Shown here one piece after another: positions 13,244 through 21,457 of a DNA stretch of 27,824 nt. Each line of letters starts with the position of its first letter. The first letter of the stretch is position 1. Both the position numbers and the translations under genes were made by a program. Source of the stretch: a virus; IMG/VR virus record IMGVR_UViG_3300021197_000619, positions 1-27,824 of that record. One strand, given 5' to 3'. The notes under the pieces are model-generated. The model was given only the letters and a program-made list of their open reading frames with translations, made no database searches and was not told the origin of the DNA.

Positions 13244-16200
13244 CTACGGCGTTGGTCCACTTCCGCAGCTAGTTACAACTGCGTTAAATACTCCAGTTCT
13301 ATCTGCAGGCGGTATAGTTCCTGGTGGATTAACTAACGTCCATGTCATTGATGATCCTAATGCTTGTTGACAATACTGAGTACCGTCTGCTTCTACTGTA
13401 TCTGTTTGGTTAATACCGTTGCAATCTTGATAAGCAATAGTAACCATTTGAATATTTCCACTAGCATCAAAGTCATAATCTGGTAAAGGATTAGCTATTG
13501 TTGATGATAAAAACTGACATACAGGCACGGCAATTACAACGTTAAATATACAAGCTGCTGTAGAATTACCAGCATCCGCAACGGTAGCTCTTAATGTATA
13601 AGTTCCATTTGGAGGATCACCACCAATAGTTCTTGCTGTGATAACAGCTTTTAAAGCATTGTTACCAGCACTTGGATAATTGTTTTCTGTAGAAATAGTT
13701 ATATCAAAATAATTATTACCTGCGGCCTCTGTTAAAGTCCATGTTAAATCTGTAGCTTTATTCGATGGGTAAGCGCTTCCGTTTACAGCATACAATGTAG
13801 CTGCGACTGAAAAAGGACTACCATTACCGCCAGTCAAAGTAACAGCACTGCCTGGGCAACCTGTTATAACTGGAGCTAAGTTTCCTAACGTAACGTCTTC
13901 ATAAAAAGTTTGAGTAATACCATTTACAACACTTTGAAATAAAAATCTAAAAGATCTTGCTTCTATTGGAAATCCATAATAATAATAAGGATTAGTTGCA
14001 CTACCTTTAACGCTAATAGTATAGTTTCCAGAACTATTATCATTAAAAACAAACTCTGCTGATCTATCTTGTGGCGTGCTTTGTGTATCAAAAACACTTA
14101 TTAAACTTAAAACTCCTTGATTAGTTCCTGTTCCATATACAATAGCAGCGCCAGCTTGATTTATTAAATTAAAAGTACCTGTACCTATAGTAGGTCCATT
14201 AGACGCTGGTGTTGTAGAAACTCCAGGTATTATTGATTCTTTAAAATTAGTAGCATTAAAACCATTTAAGTTAGCTGTTGCGGAACTGTTTTCTATTATA
14301 GCTGTATTTAAATCTGTTAATAATCCACTGCTTGATGTTTCCCAATATATATCTAATTCAGATAAAACTGGATCTGTTTCAAAAACTGCTAAGTTTTGTA
14401 ACCGTTCTATTGGAACTGATTTGTGAAAGTTTAATTCTGTGGTAGCTACTAAAGTTTGTGCTTTATTAACTACTATAACAGTAGCGCTAGTAATTGAAAC
14501 AACAATAGTACCAGGCACAATAGTTCCACCTGTTACTGTATCACCAACTTGAATTACTCCTACACCACCAGCAGGGCTTAAATCAATTGTTGTAGTATTT
14601 GGAGCAGCTTGAGCAGCAGTTATTCTAGTAGCATTAGTATTCACAACTCCAAATTCTTTTGTTGTAGATATTCTAGCAATAAATGGATCAGAATCAATAC
14701 TGTAGAAAGCTTGACTTGGAATATAATTATTTAAAATATTTTCTCCATTAAACAAGTCATCGTCACTAGCTATAGTACTTACAATGCTACCAGCTTTTTT
14801 AGGGAAAAACTGTGTATTTGTTAAACCTGAAGTACTAGGGTTTGAATCAAGATTTTCTACTCTACCAAATAACTGAACAGAACTTCTGAATTGTTTTTGA
14901 GTTGGACCTACTTCAGTTAAGTCTCTAGGAACTTTATTTATATTGTCATTTATTAAAACTGTATGAGAAGTTTTACCTAACTCTAATGTTTTATCATTTG
15001 GATAAGCAGCTAAAACACCAGGAAGATATACATTGTAGTATTCTTGCTCTTGTTGTTTTACAACTATTTTATATGAAAACCAACCAAGTGGATTATAAAG
15101 AGCGTTAGTACTGTCACCGTTATATATACCAGGCCAACCTGTATTTGGGTTAGGTTGAGACGGTCCAATTGGTTGATTAAATAATACTCTTAAAGCATTA
15201 CCTGGAAAACTTGCTCTATTAATAGAATCGTTTAAGTAACCAGTATAAGTTGTTGATCCTCCAAAATCTTCAGAGCTACTTACCTGTGAAGCATCTTGAT
15301 CTGAAAGTATTACCGTTGATTGTCTTCCGTATCTGTCAGATAATACTATACCAACTTGATAAGTTCTATTTTGTTTTAATGTACTGCTTGGATATTCTAG
15401 TTTACCAACTTTACTATTTATTGTTCTAGGAGTAACAGTGGCTGTATTATCTTCTTTTAAATTAACACCAACGCTATAATCTATGCTAGCAGGTGGTGTA
15501 TGTTTAGTTTGAAAATTACCGTATATAACTCTATTGGCAGATATTTCTTGTGAAAAAGCTTTAACAGGTACTTTATCAAAAACTCTTGTTATTTCGTCAG
15601 ATGGTAATGTTTTAAAAGGTTTTTTAGAATTATAGTTATAAGTAAATATATTTGGCTCTACCGTTTGCGCTACTATGTTTTCTATAGGTATTGTATCTAC
15701 AACTTTAACAGCTAAAGCATCAGATTCTTTGTAAAGAATATCAATAGCAGTTACTTTGTGTAGTGCTTGTAAAGTTGCTTTTGTAGAAGGTAGAGGTATT
15801 CTAAGTCCTATTTTAGTAACTTTATTTTCCATGAAATCAACTATAGTACTTCTGTAGGTGTCTTGCTCGTCTGTTGTTTGAGTAAATGCATCATGCCAAT
15901 CTTTATTATACATAAAATAACCGTCTTGCTCTGGTACAAAAGTTGGTTGTGTAAACGGAGCAAATATAGAATATTCATTATCATCAAATTGAAACCTGTA
16001 GCTAAATCTTACAAACTTGTCTTTTAAAAACTCAGAGTCTCCACTAAAAGCGTTTTCATAATAAGGGTTAGATTCAAAAACAAACTCAATAGTAGTAGAA
16101 GAAGAGTACGCAGGTATATTAGCGCTAGTAGTAAAAGAAGGAGTTGCAATAGTTGGAGCAATGGCAACAGTTACATTTGTATTAACCATCACACCATCAT

Positions 16201-16978
16201 TGTCTATATAAGAAACTCTCATACCAGAAGTAACATTTCCTTCGGCTGTAGCAGCGTTTACTAATATTGGAACTGTTTGGCCTGTGGCTGTTTGTAATGG
16301 ATTTGTATTTGTACTAAAAGCTGATCCACCGTTAGGATAAAACTTACTAGATACATCAAACATAGTGGATTGGTAATCATTTAAAGCAGGTTGCAATGAA
16401 GGATTAGCAGTTACCATAGCTGGTGTTATAATCTCAAAAAGCTCTATAGATTCATAAGGATTATATGTTGCTACAGATATTTGATCTTCTGTTGTATAGT
16501 ATCCAGCAACGCTAGCATTAATAACATTTATTTTTCTAGGTTGATTTCTGTTGTCTGTCCAGAATAATAGTTCTTCTAATATATTAACTCCGTATATAGG
16601 ATTTAATTGTGAGAAATTTAAGAAAGCACCTTGTACTAAAATAACATAAGTGTCTTGAAGAGAATTATATGATATTATAAAGTTTTTAGCACCTGGATCG
16701 TATTTGCTAACTTGATGATTAGTAAGAAAAATATAAACAGTATTATTTATTTCGTCAGTTAAATATCCAATAGACTTTAAACCAGTAACGCCAGTTAAAG
16801 TATTAAAATCTTGAAGCAACGTATTTCCTAATACATTTTCTAAAGCACCAACATTAGCACCTTCTGATTTACTTACTTGAGCATTGATCGCGTTTCTATA
16901 TTCTCCATTTTGCAACAACCTAGCGTCTAGGTCTTTATTCATTTTGCCTTTTAGGAAATTATTACTAATATTTGCCAT
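13244..16978 (-). CDS. Large tail/nozzle structural protein (muzzle / stabilisation type) with Ig-like C-terminus
   Basis: A 1244-residue beta-rich protein. Residues 7-50 carry a conserved signature (NFLKGKMNKDLDARLLQNGEYRNAINA, then GALENVLGN) seen in neck or tail stabilisation proteins of crAss-like and other marine phages. NILEELLFWTDN follows near residue 120. About residues 800-855 form a Gly/Thr/Val-rich insert (VGDTVTGGTIVPGTIVV) resembling small beta-sandwich decorations of phage fibres. Residues ~1036-1155 look like an Ig-like domain with Cys (ITGCPGSAVTL to AACIFNVVI), followed by a final Cys-containing module. It stops at TAG. It probably builds the tail nozzle with the 514-residue protein, with the C-terminal domains exposed and possibly binding glycans. 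Class confidence is good; the exact position in the virion is inferred. Confidence 0.75.
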   Translation of the reverse strand: MANISNNFLKGKMNKDLDARLLQNGEYRNAINAQVSKSEGANVGALENVLGNTLLQDFNTLTGVTGLKSIGYLTDEINNTVYIFLTNHQVSKYDPGAKNFIISYNSLQDTYVILVQGAFLNFSQLNPIYGVNILEELLFWTDNRNQPRKINVINASVAGYYTTEDQISVATYNPYESIELFEIITPAMVTANPSLQPALNDYQSTMFDVSSKFYPNGGSAFSTNTNPLQTATGQTVPILVNAATAEGNVTSGMRVSYIDNDGVMVNTNVTVAIAPTIATPSFTTSANIPAYSSSTTIEFVFESNPYYENAFSGDSEFLKDKFVRFSYRFQFDDNEYSIFAPFTQPTFVPEQDGYFMYNKDWHDAFTQTTDEQDTYRSTIVDFMENKVTKIGLRIPLPSTKATLQALHKVTAIDILYKESDALAVKVVDTIPIENIVAQTVEPNIFTYNYNSKKPFKTLPSDEITRVFDKVPVKAFSQEISANRVIYGNFQTKHTPPASIDYSVGVNLKEDNTATVTPRTINSKVGKLEYPSSTLKQNRTYQVGIVLSDRYGRQSTVILSDQDASQVSSSEDFGGSTTYTGYLNDSINRASFPGNALRVLFNQPIGPSQPNPNTGWPGIYNGDSTNALYNPLGWFSYKIVVKQQEQEYYNVYLPGVLAAYPNDKTLELGKTSHTVLINDNINKVPRDLTEVGPTQKQFRSSVQLFGRVENLDSNPSTSGLTNTQFFPKKAGSIVSTIASDDDLFNGENILNNYIPSQAFYSIDSDPFIARISTTKEFGVVNTNATRITAAQAAPNTTTIDLSPAGGVGVIQVGDTVTGGTIVPGTIVVSITSATVIVVNKAQTLVATTELNFHKSVPIERLQNLAVFETDPVLSELDIYWETSSSGLLTDLNTAIIENSSATANLNGFNATNFKESIIPGVSTTPASNGPTIGTGTFNLINQAGAAIVYGTGTNQGVLSLISVFDTQSTPQDRSAEFVFNDNSSGNYTISVKGSATNPYYYYGFPIEARSFRFLFQSVVNGITQTFYEDVTLGNLAPVITGCPGSAVTLTGGNGSPFSVAATLYAVNGSAYPSNKATDLTWTLTEAAGNNYFDITISTENNYPSAGNNALKAVITARTIGGDPPNGTYTLRATVADAGNSTAACIFNVVIAVPVCQFLSSTIANPLPDYDFDASGNIQMVTIAYQDCNGINQTDTVEADGTQYCQQALGSSMTWTLVNPPGTIPPADRTGVFNAVVTSCGSGPTP

Positions 16979-16986
16979 CTAGTTTA

Positions 16987-18213
16987 TTATTTTATCCATT
17001 TAGATTTACCTCTCATTACTTGAACTATTTCATCAAGCTTAATGTTAGATAATCTTATTTTAGCATTTCTAAGCTTTGCACTACGATCTCTTTTAAAACG
17101 TTGAACTATGCCTTCTGGTGTTCCAGCTCTTGTAGATAATATAGAATACAGTAAATGAGAATACATTGCATCTTCAGCCATTTTAGGTACTCTACTGTCT
17201 AGATCATAAGCAAGTCCATCAGATATATATTCTAGCACAATTAATCTGTTTGCTAGATTACTAGAAAAAGCTACTTTACCTTCTCTTTCATTCATATTAA
17301 ACCAACCATTGATTTGAGATAAAGCAGGGTCTAAACCATATCTTCTTCCATAAGCATCAAGTCCATATCCATATCCGTCTTGCATAAAGTCAAAAAACGC
17401 TTCAAAATTAGCATTATTAAACGTACCTGTTATAAATCTATCATTTGCATTTTCCCATCTTTCTTCAGTTATAGAAGTTCCTTCTAAGTTCTCACCAAAA
17501 TTATCTTGAGTTGGCTGTCCTGCGTTATCTTGCAAAGGCATTTCGTAAGGACTTATTGTAAGATTATTTGCAGGATATATTATACGCTTAACACCAAGTT
17601 GATCTATAGAAGATATCCTTACGTAATTAACATAATCTTGTGGTAATATAACAGCTAGACTTGGTGGTATATTTAATTCTTGCGATTTAATACTTTTTAA
17701 AGTATCGTAACTAAATTCTTGCATACCACGTTTAACGTGAAATACAACGTCTGATTTTTTACATGTTTGTATTAATTTGCCATCACCTACGTAACCAACC
17801 ATGAAGTTATCTATAATATCACCAATAGTAATATAAGAATAACCACCATAATTTTCTTCAACAGTTTCACCTGTAGCGTTTCTAGCTCCATAAGCACCAC
17901 CGTCTAAAGCTTTTAATTGAACTACTATATAAGTTCCAAGAGCAATAGCTCCTGTTATTGTTACTGTATTATTTACTACAGTATAAGCTGCTGTATATTC
18001 TGCGTATGTTACACCGTCAGCACTAGTATATAACTTAAAATTATTTAAAGCATAGTTAAGTAAAGCAGGATTAAAACTACCAAAAATTAAGTCTGTATTA
18101 AAAGTTGTTGCAAACGCTTGACCTGCTGCTGCGGTTAGTGCTCTAAAGCCTTGTGCGCCCGCGTAATATTGTTCGTTAGTTTCGGTTATTAAACCTCCGT
18201 TTGGAATTGGCAT
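16987..18213 (-). CDS. Neck connector / ring-type structural protein
   Basis: A 408-residue protein. Residues ~1-115 are beta-rich and resemble the tail-fibre/adaptor-like modules of podoviral neck proteins. From about residue 130 the sequence changes to IGDIIDNFMVGYVGDGKLIQTCKKSDVVFHVKRGMQEFSYD, and further on IPPSLAVILPQDYVNYVRIS, a core widely conserved in marine and crAss-like phage connector proteins. The C-terminus is basic (RFKRDRSAKLRNAKIRLSN). It lies between another connector-type protein (6-base gap) and the nozzle protein (8-base gap), fitting a head-to-tail joining role. The overlap of its start region with the previous stop leaves only an AATAAAAT leader. Family recognition is by pattern; which ring it forms is not known. 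Confidence 0.65.
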   Translation of the reverse strand: MPIPNGGLITETNEQYYAGAQGFRALTAAAGQAFATTFNTDLIFGSFNPALLNYALNNFKLYTSADGVTYAEYTAAYTVVNNTVTITGAIALGTYIVVQLKALDGGAYGARNATGETVEENYGGYSYITIGDIIDNFMVGYVGDGKLIQTCKKSDVVFHVKRGMQEFSYDTLKSIKSQELNIPPSLAVILPQDYVNYVRISSIDQLGVKRIIYPANNLTISPYEMPLQDNAGQPTQDNFGENLEGTSITEERWENANDRFITGTFNNANFEAFFDFMQDGYGYGLDAYGRRYGLDPALSQINGWFNMNEREGKVAFSSNLANRLIVLEYISDGLAYDLDSRVPKMAEDAMYSHLLYSILSTRAGTPEGIVQRFKRDRSAKLRNAKIRLSNIKLDEIVQVMRGKSKWIK

Positions 18214-18219
18214 ATTTTA

Positions 18220-18981
18220 TTAACTTTTTTCATTAATTTCTACTTGCTGTGCTTCAGCTTGTGCAGATTGAACGATTTCTGGATCTCTTATTATTATACC
18301 ACAATACTTAAGTATGTTTGTTATAATAGTTGTTTGTTCTGATATATCTAATTCAAAATTAGTAGATGTAGTAGGGTTATAAGTATATTGACCTAGTCCA
18401 CCAATAGTGAAACCCCATATAGGATTGACAGGTCTAAACAAGCAGTTAATGCTTACTGATGTAGGTAATGGTGATATGTTTATTACAAGTCTAGCAGGAG
18501 TTACTGGATTTGTTACTATTACAGCGTGTGTAGTAAAGGCAATAGGATATTGACTTGTTGGTGAAGTTAAGTTTGATCTTGTTATTGTAGAAAAATCACT
18601 TTTACTTGTTAATTGAGTTATAGAATTATAAGTAGGATTACCTGAGTATGTAGATATTATTTCGCCTAACTTATAAACAGTACGAGTACCATTATAATAA
18701 AAAGTTTGAGAAGGTACGTCTAAAGTAAACGCAACGTCTTGTTCAAAAGGATACAATTTATAAGCTTGATTTTTAAACATGTTAAAAAACTCTGTATCGT
18801 TTTGTTGATTGTTTTGGTTAAACCTGTTTAATTGGTTACCATCTGGAAAATATGAATTGAATATCTCTTCTTGTACTTGAGCAGCCAGACTGTTAAACTC
18901 CGTTGGAGTAACATAACCTCTTTGTTCTTTGTTTAATATGTACAAGACTGTTGTATATACTGTGTTTATATTTACCGCCAT
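18220..18981 (-). CDS. Neck/ring protein of crAss-like type
   Basis: A 253-residue protein. The N-terminal motif at residues 7-30 (TVYTTVLYILNKEQRGYVTP, then TEFN) is characteristic of a conserved structural protein of crAss-like phages and related Bacteroidota phages that forms part of the ring stack below the portal. The middle is beta-rich, with Tyr- and Pro-rich repeats (YNPTTSTNFELDISEQT), and the end is an acidic helix (AEAQQVEINEKS). Its leader holds the stem-loop at 18999-19033 and an A-rich run (TTTAAAAAAAACAATA) just before the ATG. No enzymatic motif is present. It is followed after 6 bases by another neck protein, so the two are likely co-translated. The role is inferred from family pattern and location. 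Confidence 0.7.
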   Translation of the reverse strand: MAVNINTVYTTVLYILNKEQRGYVTPTEFNSLAAQVQEEIFNSYFPDGNQLNRFNQNNQQNDTEFFNMFKNQAYKLYPFEQDVAFTLDVPSQTFYYNGTRTVYKLGEIISTYSGNPTYNSITQLTSKSDFSTITRSNLTSPTSQYPIAFTTHAVIVTNPVTPARLVINISPLPTSVSINCLFRPVNPIWGFTIGGLGQYTYNPTTSTNFELDISEQTTIITNILKYCGIIIRDPEIVQSAQAEAQQVEINEKS

Positions 18982-18998
18982 TATTGTTTTTTTTAAAT

Positions 18999-19033
18999 AC
19001 TATAAAGGCGACGTAAAGCCGCCTTATAATAGT
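18999..19033. terminator. Stem-loop in the gap before the neck genes (attenuator or processing site)
   Basis: The arms are ACTATAAAGGCG and CGCCTTATAATAGT around a 9-base loop (ACGTAAAGC, plus strand). The inner 6-bp stem is AAGGCG/CGCCTT; the outer ACTAT/ATAGT pairs continue after a small bulge. The hairpin lies in the only sizeable gap (63 bases) between the 271-residue gene and the neck genes. In the direction of transcription it is followed by an A-run rather than a T-run, so it is not a textbook intrinsic terminator. Attenuation, RNA processing or mRNA stability are equally possible. Confidence 0.5.
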
Positions 19034-19044
19034 ATCACTTGTTT

Positions 19045-19860
19045 TTATAGTTTTTTATCTATAGATTTATAGATTTCTACACCTTCATCAGTCTTTAAGA
19101 AAGCTGCAAATGCAGAGTATGGATTTTCATCAAACGGAACGTTCATTAACTTTCTGTTATTTGATCCCCAGTGAAAAGTTCTTTGATCTCCAGATAATGA
19201 TATAATTCCAGTCTCAGTAGCTCTAATTGCAAAGTTTCTAAGCTGAACATTTTCATCATTAGCTAAACTCATAAACATTGCAGGATTTTTTTTAGCGAAT
19301 AACAGCAAGTCTCTTTTAAGTTCTTTTGAACTCATTTCATTTACTGCTGATCCTTTTTCTACTCTTAGTATAGCTTCAGCATGATCTATATCTAATTCTC
19401 TTGCAGCGTTTAAAGCATCTATTTGAAGATCTAAAACGTCTAGTTCATCTTCAGCAACTTCAACTGCACTAAATTCATGATACAACCTTCCTTTTAAAGG
19501 GTGATATAATGATAATAGTTTTTGTAAGTTTTGTTTTGCTTTAGGAACTAGTAGCGTACCGTTATGAAACGTTATATGTCCCATTGTTGCTTCACCTTTT
19601 TGTTCGTCTACAAATGGTGAATCCATATTGGTCGCGTATCTAATTTCTCTTTGAGTTCCAGTTTTTTCATCAAAAAATAATAAAGAGTGTTTTCTTGTAT
19701 GTTTACCTGGAATAGTTAAAGTTAAAGGAGATTTTTCTCCATCTAAAAAATATGTTCTATCTTTTATTTCCCAACTAGGTTCAGTTGGTTTTGGTGCTAC
19801 TTTTGTAGCTACCGGCTGAGGTGCAACCTCAATAGTTTCTGCTTTAGCTTGTTTAGCCAT
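19045..19860 (-). CDS. Conserved head-proximal structural protein, 271 residues
   Basis: Residues 1-30 are a Pro/Ala/Lys-rich flexible tail (EVAPQPVATKVAPKPTEP). The rest is conserved-looking: YFLDGEKSPLTLTIPGKHTR, LFFDEKTGTQREIRYATN, DEQKGEATMGHITFHNG, KQNLQKLLSLYHP, SKELKRDLLLFAKKNP, and LMNVPFDENPYSAFAAFLKTDEGV. This set recalls a family encoded directly after the capsid gene in marine and crAss-like phages. It has no membrane segment and no catalytic motif. A capsid auxiliary (decoration) or head-completion role is plausible from location, but not demonstrated. The gene is bracketed by stem-loops on both sides, which suggests its transcript level is set separately from that of its neighbours. 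Confidence 0.65.
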   Translation of the reverse strand: MAKQAKAETIEVAPQPVATKVAPKPTEPSWEIKDRTYFLDGEKSPLTLTIPGKHTRKHSLLFFDEKTGTQREIRYATNMDSPFVDEQKGEATMGHITFHNGTLLVPKAKQNLQKLLSLYHPLKGRLYHEFSAVEVAEDELDVLDLQIDALNAARELDIDHAEAILRVEKGSAVNEMSSKELKRDLLLFAKKNPAMFMSLANDENVQLRNFAIRATETGIISLSGDQRTFHWGSNNRKLMNVPFDENPYSAFAAFLKTDEGVEIYKSIDKKL

Positions 19861-19889
19861 AATATAATATAATTAAATAGTTTATAAAA

Positions 19890-19930
19890 GTAATAATTAC
19901 CCCCGTTGATATAACGAGGGTAAGAATTAC
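19890..19930 (-). terminator. Strong RNA stem-loop after the capsid gene
   Basis: On the minus strand the arms TTACCCTCGTT and AACGGGGGTAA surround a 5-base loop (ATATC). The 11-bp stem is complete if one T·G wobble is allowed; on the plus strand the same position is a C-A mismatch, so the structure favours minus-strand RNA. A further GTAAT/ATTAC pairing extends it beyond a 2x2 internal loop. The downstream sequence is TTATTACTTTTAT, only a weak T-run, so partial termination with read-through, or protection of the capsid mRNA 3' end, is likelier than complete termination. Confidence 0.6.
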
Positions 19931-19946
19931 ATTAATTTTGAATCAA

Positions 19947-21440
19947 TTAGATTCCTTTGAATAATACAAAGTTGTTAGCAGCTTGAGTTACTAAACATCT
20001 TTCAGATAGGAAGTTTACTTCCATAGCATCAAGAGTTGAGTTCATTGCACCACCAGCAGAACCAGTTAACCAAGATTTCATTCTTCTATCATCAGATTGA
20101 GACGCTCTATATCTTACGTGTAAGAAAGGTCTTCTGATGTTAGTTCCTAAAATTTGATCGTAAACTGTAGATGTTCCAGCAGGAACTAATACACCTTCAA
20201 TTGAATTGATACCTACGATTCCACCTCTTGTAGAAGCATCATTTAAGTATTTCCAATCTGTTTTGTAAAAGTCATAAGAACCTCTTCTGAAACCACTAAA
20301 ACCTAAGTTTAAAGCCATTTCTTCAGAATTTTCGAATAAACCGAAAGCAGTTCCACCAGCAAATCCACCAGAGATAGAAGCTAACATATCGTCAAAATCA
20401 AGAGATGTTTGTCTCTGTAAGAATAACATGTTTTCTTCAATTGCTCCTTGAGTGTCAAGATTTTTAAGTATTGCATCAAATTCATCAAGTCCAGCAGCAG
20501 CAGTAAATCCTACTTCTACATTACCTCTTGATTGAATAGCAGCAAATAAACCTTCAGTACCTGGTAAAACTAAGTTACCAACACCAGCACCTGCAGCTAA
20601 TTGATTATACTCACCTTCTACTAAAGCCATTTCTAAGTAATCTTCGAAACGTAATCTAGTTTCAGACTCAGCTTTTAGATACCATAAGAATCCAGAAGCA
20701 CCGTCTTCAGTCGCAACTTCAACCCATCCAATTTGAGCCATATCAGAACCAGAGATAGTATATTGATCTCTAATGATGATTGGTGAATTAGAATATTGAG
20801 TTAACTGAGGTGTGATAGAGTTTCTTGGAGCAGTTCCAGCAGCAACAGTACCACCAGCTACTAAGTTTGTTCCTTTAGCGTAAGCAGAACCATATACAAA
20901 CATTTTCACGTTTGAAGCTCCAGCAGCTACAACAGCAGGGACAAGAGAAGCACCACCAGCATTAACAAGTCCAGCACCACCTACGAAAGGCATAACTGTG
21001 ATGTTACCACCAGCACCAGGAACAGAAGCAACTACGATACATTTTCTTTCAGCACCTGTGTTTCCATTCATTAATACTACTGTGTCATTTACAGATATAA
21101 CATTAGAAACGTTTGCTTGTACAGCAATAACGTTTTGACCTGCAGCTGGCGCGCCATTTGCAGCAACACCTACAGATGCATAACTAACGTGTAATCTATT
21201 TTGTTCAGACCAAATTACTTGATCAGAAGTCATTGGCATTTCAGCGCCAACCATTTTTAAAAATCCAGATAACGTTCTGTTTCCATAACGCTCTACTTCT
21301 TGTTCGTAGATTTCTGGTAAGTACTGTTGAGCAAAATCATTTGCTCCCGCAGCAGCGGTGTTAAATTGTAGGTAGTTACTAGGCAACAATTGTTGTTGTT
21401 GCGAAGGTATTAAACTACCAAATTGTGGAGTTAAAGCCAT
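19947..21440 (-). CDS. Major capsid protein (HK97-fold type, crAss-like)
   Basis: A 497-residue protein. Residues ~35-90 (FAQQYLPEIYEQEVERYGNR, then FLKMVGAEMPMTSDQVIWSE) and the C-terminal part (RPFLHVRYRASQSDDRRMKS, ending LFKGI) match major capsid proteins of crAss-like and other marine podovirus-type phages. Residues ~105-200 form a Gly/Ala/Val-rich insertion, probably an extra surface domain. The gene lies downstream of the portal and scaffold genes as expected. Codon choice differs from the neighbours: ATC and ATT replace ATA, and AAC, TTC and TAC are frequent, as expected for the most abundant virion protein. A strong stem-loop follows the stop. No cleaved N-terminal domain is evident, fitting a separate scaffold gene. 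Confidence 0.85.
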   Translation of the reverse strand: MALTPQFGSLIPSQQQQLLPSNYLQFNTAAAGANDFAQQYLPEIYEQEVERYGNRTLSGFLKMVGAEMPMTSDQVIWSEQNRLHVSYASVGVAANGAPAAGQNVIAVQANVSNVISVNDTVVLMNGNTGAERKCIVVASVPGAGGNITVMPFVGGAGLVNAGGASLVPAVVAAGASNVKMFVYGSAYAKGTNLVAGGTVAAGTAPRNSITPQLTQYSNSPIIIRDQYTISGSDMAQIGWVEVATEDGASGFLWYLKAESETRLRFEDYLEMALVEGEYNQLAAGAGVGNLVLPGTEGLFAAIQSRGNVEVGFTAAAGLDEFDAILKNLDTQGAIEENMLFLQRQTSLDFDDMLASISGGFAGGTAFGLFENSEEMALNLGFSGFRRGSYDFYKTDWKYLNDASTRGGIVGINSIEGVLVPAGTSTVYDQILGTNIRRPFLHVRYRASQSDDRRMKSWLTGSAGGAMNSTLDAMEVNFLSERCLVTQAANNFVLFKGI

Positions 21441-21457
21441 TTTTTTTGTTTTTTAAA

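Noticed and set aside
13204-13246. Amber (TAG) stop between two in-frame nozzle genes, possibly read through or recoded as in some crAss-like phages
   Set aside because: Only seven sense codons follow the TAG before TAA TAA and a third TAA in the same frame, so readthrough could not join the two proteins. The other stops checked are TAA or TGA, giving no sign of recoding.
18999-19033. Classical intrinsic terminator
   Set aside because: The hairpin is followed by an A-run, not a T-run, in the transcribed direction; it is kept only as a stem-loop of unknown role.
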